A stretch of 64,000 bases of DNA, taken from Phylloscopus collybita. Taxonomy: Eukaryota > Chordata > Aves > Passeriformes > Phylloscopidae. Below, piece by piece: positions 61,201 to 64,000 of this stretch (its first letter is position 1; each line of letters starts with the position of its first letter). The notes under the pieces are model-generated. The model searched no databases, was not told where the DNA came from, and was given only the letters and a program-made list of their open reading frames with translations. A program made the position numbers and the translations under genes. The DNA is taken from the NCBI GenBank assembly GCA_027886175.1, contig JAJNNQ010000002.1, positions 4,778,001 to 4,842,000 on the forward strand, written 5' to 3'.

Positions 61201-62951
61201 CTCCCAACAAGTCTTGAGCATGGCCAGGACATGCTCAGTGCTTAGAACTCAGATCAAGCAAACAGTGAGAGAGGACTAGGAGAGTCAAATAAGAGTAAAA
61301 TTCATCTACAGTATATTTTTGTACAGTTCAGAAATGCTGAAGTTGTGAGACAGACAACTACAGAGTTACAAACAGCAGCTACAGACAACAGGTAAAGGAT
61401 GAAACAACACAAATCTTGTACCAACATGTCAAAATCCTACAAGACTCAGTATTTTGTAGACACCTCAACTCTCTCTCAATCTTTATTTGTTCACATGTAG
61501 CTTCATGAAACTACAAGATTACTTTAAATAATTTGCATTTATATGGCATAGACAGTGAAAAAATAACCTGCCTCAAGTGACACTGAGATTCAAAACACAG
61601 AAACTTAAACCCCAGTATTTTGCTAGCAGCTTTAACTCAGGACATACCTGACTATAATTCACACAAAGTAAAAAAAGGATGATGCAGAATGTTAGTATTA
61701 ATGACATCTGTATAACAGCTAACATTCAGACCAAGGGCCAAATTATCCACTCTGACTTGCAAAAGCAAATTTAGAGTTTCTCAAAAAGTAGCATTTGAAT
61801 TTTAGTTCTGAGCAATAAAATAATCCCAAGTAAGATATCCTGATAGCTACTGATTTGTAATTATATACCACATACATATACTCAAAAAAACTTTGCTCTG
61901 CTGATTGCTTCATTCAAACTTCCAGACAGTCACAGAGAGGCTTAACATCCTGGCTACAGAAGTTCAAAACACTAAAAATGTGTGCTACACCACTGCATTT
62001 CAGAAGTCATTAAAATACAAAAACCCCAGGGCTACGGTCATGAAACCACTTTTATTTGCCACCTGACTAAAGTAAGCCAACATGATCAAGTTACTCGGCC
62101 CAGCACTGCAGTTGTTCAAGTACTTTATGGCCACTGCTAGGTCAGAAAGAGGTGGCTGGATTGCAGTGAATGCCAGGTAACCTCTGAAATGATTTTTGCT
62201 CTTGGCAGCATTTTTAGCATTAGTGTCTTTACTCACCTGCTATGCCAACTACTCACAAAGAGAGTAAAATCATTTAAAAAAAAACTGCTAAGAGAAAAAA
62301 TCCACTTGGGAAGTCAAATACCCAGTATTTGCAGCAAGCTGATTGTATCAAAGGTATCAGCCTTGTTATCCAGCTGCTGGAAAGGAGTAATTAAAAGATT
62401 ATCATGTTATCATAGCCACACAGTCTACCTTCTAAGGTAGTGGTTTAATCCTGATGGGTATTGCTGGCCTTCTCCTCATCTGGATACACTGATCCTATAT
62501 GAGACTCTGGAATACTTGTATTTGGTGGCACATTTTCCTATAGTGTGACGTAAGGAATTTCAAGTGCCCCAAGTCCATTAGGGCAAGCAGATGCTCAACA
62601 ACACACATAAAATACAAGGTGGTGCATTTTAGCCAGATTCATTAGGTGTCCCTTCATTTAGTGTTAGAAGTTCAGCTGTTGGGAGAAATATGCACACAGT
62701 GATTCCCATGCTGCAACAATGTAGCATTGGTTTAAAACAATAATAAAACTACTGGAGTAATGAATGGACTGAATGTTAATATGTAAATACCCACATAAGT
62801 TACATGTATAACCCCAATGGCTTCTGATACAAGTTAGTCTGGTACAGAAGAGGAGCTAGGCAGTTATTTATTTACTTACTGTTCTCTATGGTTGGATCAT
62901 ATGAATCAACAAACTGTCCTTCCACAAACTGGATCGTCAGTGAAGATTTTC
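43148..62951 (-). CDS. RHEB: RHEB, Ras homolog enriched in brain (exons 2-8; exon 1 outside window)
   Basis: Seven coding exons join in frame to encode residues 18-184 of the 184-residue GTPase: 62951-62880, 56602-56535, 53420-53338, 49150-49094, 48993-48946, 48421-48340, 43240-43148. The 503 coding nt present plus a 52-nt first exon beyond position 64000 equal the standard 555-nt CDS. GTP-bound RHEB on lysosomal membranes activates mTORC1; the TSC complex is its GAP. Visible motifs are GKSS of the P-loop (18-21), switch I YDPTIE (35-40) with Thr38, G3 DTAGQ (60-64), switch II start DEYSIF, G4 NKKD (119-122), G5 SSAK (148-151) and the C-terminal CSVM, a CaaX farnesylation box (Cys181). The protein appears nearly identical to mammalian RHEB; from memory, Lys161 and Ile170 replace human Arg and Leu. 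All splice sites are GT-AG. Identification is certain. Confidence 0.98.
43241..48339 (-). other. RHEB intron 7
   Basis: A 5099-nt GT-AG intron. It includes a relatively GC-rich segment (44930-45130) with overlapping open frames up to 165 codons on both strands, none with family motifs. No transposon is recognised. Confidence 0.85.
48340..48421 (-). CDS. RHEB: RHEB coding exon 7
   Basis: An 82-nt exon between the acceptor CTCTGATCAG|GGTGATC and the donor AACCAG|GTAATGG. It completes Arg127 and encodes VISYEEGKALAESWNAAFLE, then SSAKENQ (to residue 154), with the G5 motif SSAK. Confidence 0.97.
48422..48945 (-). other. RHEB intron 6
   Basis: A 524-nt GT-AG intron with no recognised element. 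Confidence 0.9.
48946..48993 (-). CDS. RHEB: RHEB coding exon 6
   Basis: A 48-nt exon between the acceptor TCTTTCACAG|AATACC and the donor GGAACG|GTATGTG. It encodes IPIMLVGNKKDLHME, including the guanine-specificity motif NKKD at residues 119-122. The intron separating it from exon 5 is only 100 nt. Confidence 0.96.
49094..49150 (-). CDS. RHEB: RHEB coding exon 5
   Basis: A 57-nt exon between the acceptor TATTTTGCAG|TTTTGAA and the donor AGTCCA|GTAAGTA. It encodes the end of Ser92, FEVIKVIHGKLLDMVGKV (93-110) and two bases of Gln111. Confidence 0.96.
49151..53337 (-). other. RHEB intron 4
   Basis: A 4187-nt AT-rich GT-AG intron. It has an A/C-rich simple stretch at 51226-51280; no transposon, RNA gene or exon is recognised. 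Confidence 0.85.
51226..51280. repeat. A/C-rich simple sequence
   Basis: A 55-nt stretch of AAAC, AAAAC and CCCC blocks with a single T on the plus strand. A similar A/C-rich stretch lies at about 56325-56365 in intron 3. Confidence 0.7.
53338..53420 (-). CDS. RHEB: RHEB coding exon 4
   Basis: An 83-nt exon between the acceptor CTTCCACAG|GATGAA and the donor AAAAAG|GTAATAA. It encodes residues 65-91 and two bases of Ser92: the switch II segment DEYSIFPQTYSID followed by the NGYILVYSVTS strand. Confidence 0.97.
53421..56534 (-). other. RHEB intron 3
   Basis: A 3114-nt GT-AG intron. A 151-codon plus-strand open frame (54198-54653) has no recognisable domain and is treated as chance. A short direct repeat AATGAACACCTG occurs at about 55897 and 55920. 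No transposon is recognised. Confidence 0.85.
56535..56602 (-). CDS. RHEB: RHEB coding exon 3
   Basis: A 68-nt exon between the acceptor TTTGTTGTAG|CTTTTAC and the donor GGCCAG|GTGAGTT. It encodes the end of Thr42 and residues 43-64 (FTKLITVNGQEYHLQLVDTA, then GQ), including the G3 motif DTAGQ. Confidence 0.97.
56603..62879 (-). other. RHEB intron 2
   Basis: A 6277-nt AT-rich GT-AG intron with no recognised transposon, RNA gene or alternative exon. Confidence 0.85.
62880..62951 (-). CDS. RHEB: RHEB coding exon 2
   Basis: A 72-nt exon between the acceptor TTTACAG|GAAAATC and the donor GAGAACA|GTAAGTA. It completes Gly18 and encodes KSSLTIQFVEGQFVDSYDPT, then IEN and the first base of Thr42. 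It carries the end of the P-loop and switch I (Tyr35, Thr38). Confidence 0.97.
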
Positions 62952-64000
62952 CTGTAAAGCAAAGGAAAGAAAAATCTGGAATGAAACAAACTCTTCAAGT
63001 TGTTATCACTTCACTGCTTACTTATAGATACACCAGCTTTCTATCTCTCCAATATGAGCTCCGTGTGGTTCATTTAAATTATCTATACATGACAACTGAC
63101 CTATTTTTTATTTAAGTGCCTATTTCTAGTAACTGGGTCTCCTGAACATATAAAAAGCAGTGCAAAAGCTACTCGGCATGTGCTCTGCTTTTGTCTTAAC
63201 AAGGCATAATTTAAATGACTCCTCCAGTTTAAAACAAATCTAAAAGCAGCAGTGCACAATCTTCATAGAACTAAATTTAACAACCTGATATACTTGGAAC
63301 ATTTTTCTGTCAAGAAGCAAGTAAAATTCAAAATAATTTTCAGTAACCACAGAGAAAACTTGGACAGAATTAGCCAAATTTGGTTTTACTAGGAGACTGG
63401 ACAGACTTCCCATAACAAAAGGATGATCTCAAAATTCTTGAGACCAATACACTCTCCTTTTAATCCTCCTACTGTCACACCACAACAGGCCACTGGATGC
63501 TGTATTTTAAGCAGTGACTGAGGTGGCATAATTGGATTTTTCTTTAAAGCAATTTAAGTACTACTTAGCAGACAACATTCCCTGTTTCACTTAAAGAGTA
63601 ATGCAAAGCACTGAACTTAGTAGCAGACTGAAAAAATGAGAACTCGTTTAGTCTTGAAAGATTTCACAAGATGATGAATCACATACATTGACCATAAAAA
63701 GCACCTTTAAAGCTCTGCAACTGAAGACTTCTCAAAACATAAGTGAAGCCTTAACACAATTTCCATTACAGCACATCATCTACATTTGGGAATCTCCTAG
63801 ATCCTATTACATTATGTTTACTGGACAAATGCCCTCTTACAAAGATTGCCAAGTGCATTAGCTGCTTTGGACATAAGCACTTTCTTCATGCTGTTTTATG
63901 CTCTTATCATTGTCAAGAAGCACAAACAAAATATAACCTCAAGTTAAAATTTTGACTAAAAACCACCCAACTCAGTAGAAACCTATCAATGACCTCTTAA
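62952..64000 (-). other. RHEB intron 1 (partial)
   Basis: AT-rich sequence upstream of exon 2, running to the window edge. The 52-nt coding exon 1 and the promoter are not present in this part. Confidence 0.85.

Noticed and set aside
1..64000. CRISPR arrays, operons, tRNA/rRNA genes, DNA transposons or endogenous viral genes
   Set aside because: No regularly spaced repeats, no cloverleaf with GGTTCGA-type box, no terminal inverted repeats or viral protein motifs were noticed. The gene structure is that of a vertebrate chromosome.

Overview
This window is vertebrate nuclear DNA, most likely from a bird. Three intron-containing genes have GT-AG splice sites, there are only a few degraded CR1-type LINE fragments (the characteristic old retroposons of birds and other reptiles), introns are compact, and a GC-rich CpG island stands out from an AT-rich background. 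All three genes lie on the minus strand. Reading right to left the order is RHEB - CRYGN - WDR86, which matches, from memory, the order and orientation of these genes in the human 7q36 region. The window is therefore an ordinary conserved synteny block. I found no operon, phage, CRISPR array, insertion sequence or tRNA/rRNA gene.

Left part (1-12 kb): the 5' half of WDR86. Three coding exons (10530-10368, 7616-7475, 6059-5627) join in frame and encode the first 246 residues, enough for five WD40 blades and the start of a sixth. The remaining exons are not recognisable in 1-5626 and probably lie left of the window. The start codon sits at the edge of a CpG island (about 10350-12010).

Middle (12-35.5 kb): about 15 kb of gene-poor sequence with simple repeats and one CR1 fragment, then a complete CRYGN (gamma-N crystallin) gene of four coding exons (35262-35242, 34778-34530, 32783-32638, 27629-27494). 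It encodes 183 residues with four complete Greek-key motifs. A TATA box, nearby half-MARE and Sox-like sites, and a poly(A) signal 74 nt past the stop delimit a compact lens-type gene.

Right part (35.5-64 kb): a spacer of about 6.5 kb with two more CR1 fragments, then RHEB, of which coding exons 2-8 are present (62951 down to 43148). They encode residues 18-184 of the 184-residue small GTPase that activates mTORC1. Exon 1 (codons 1-17 plus one base) lies beyond position 64000. The RHEB 3' UTR of roughly 0.9 kb contains a 38-nt homopolymer, a Pumilio-type element overlapping a proximal poly(A) signal, and a better-supported distal poly(A) signal.

The three genes are unrelated in function (a WD40 protein of poorly known role, a lens-type crystallin, a growth-signalling GTPase). 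Their proximity reflects ancestral gene order, not a shared pathway. Exon boundaries were derived by hand from splice consensus, reading frame and remembered family sequences, and every junction is phase-consistent.
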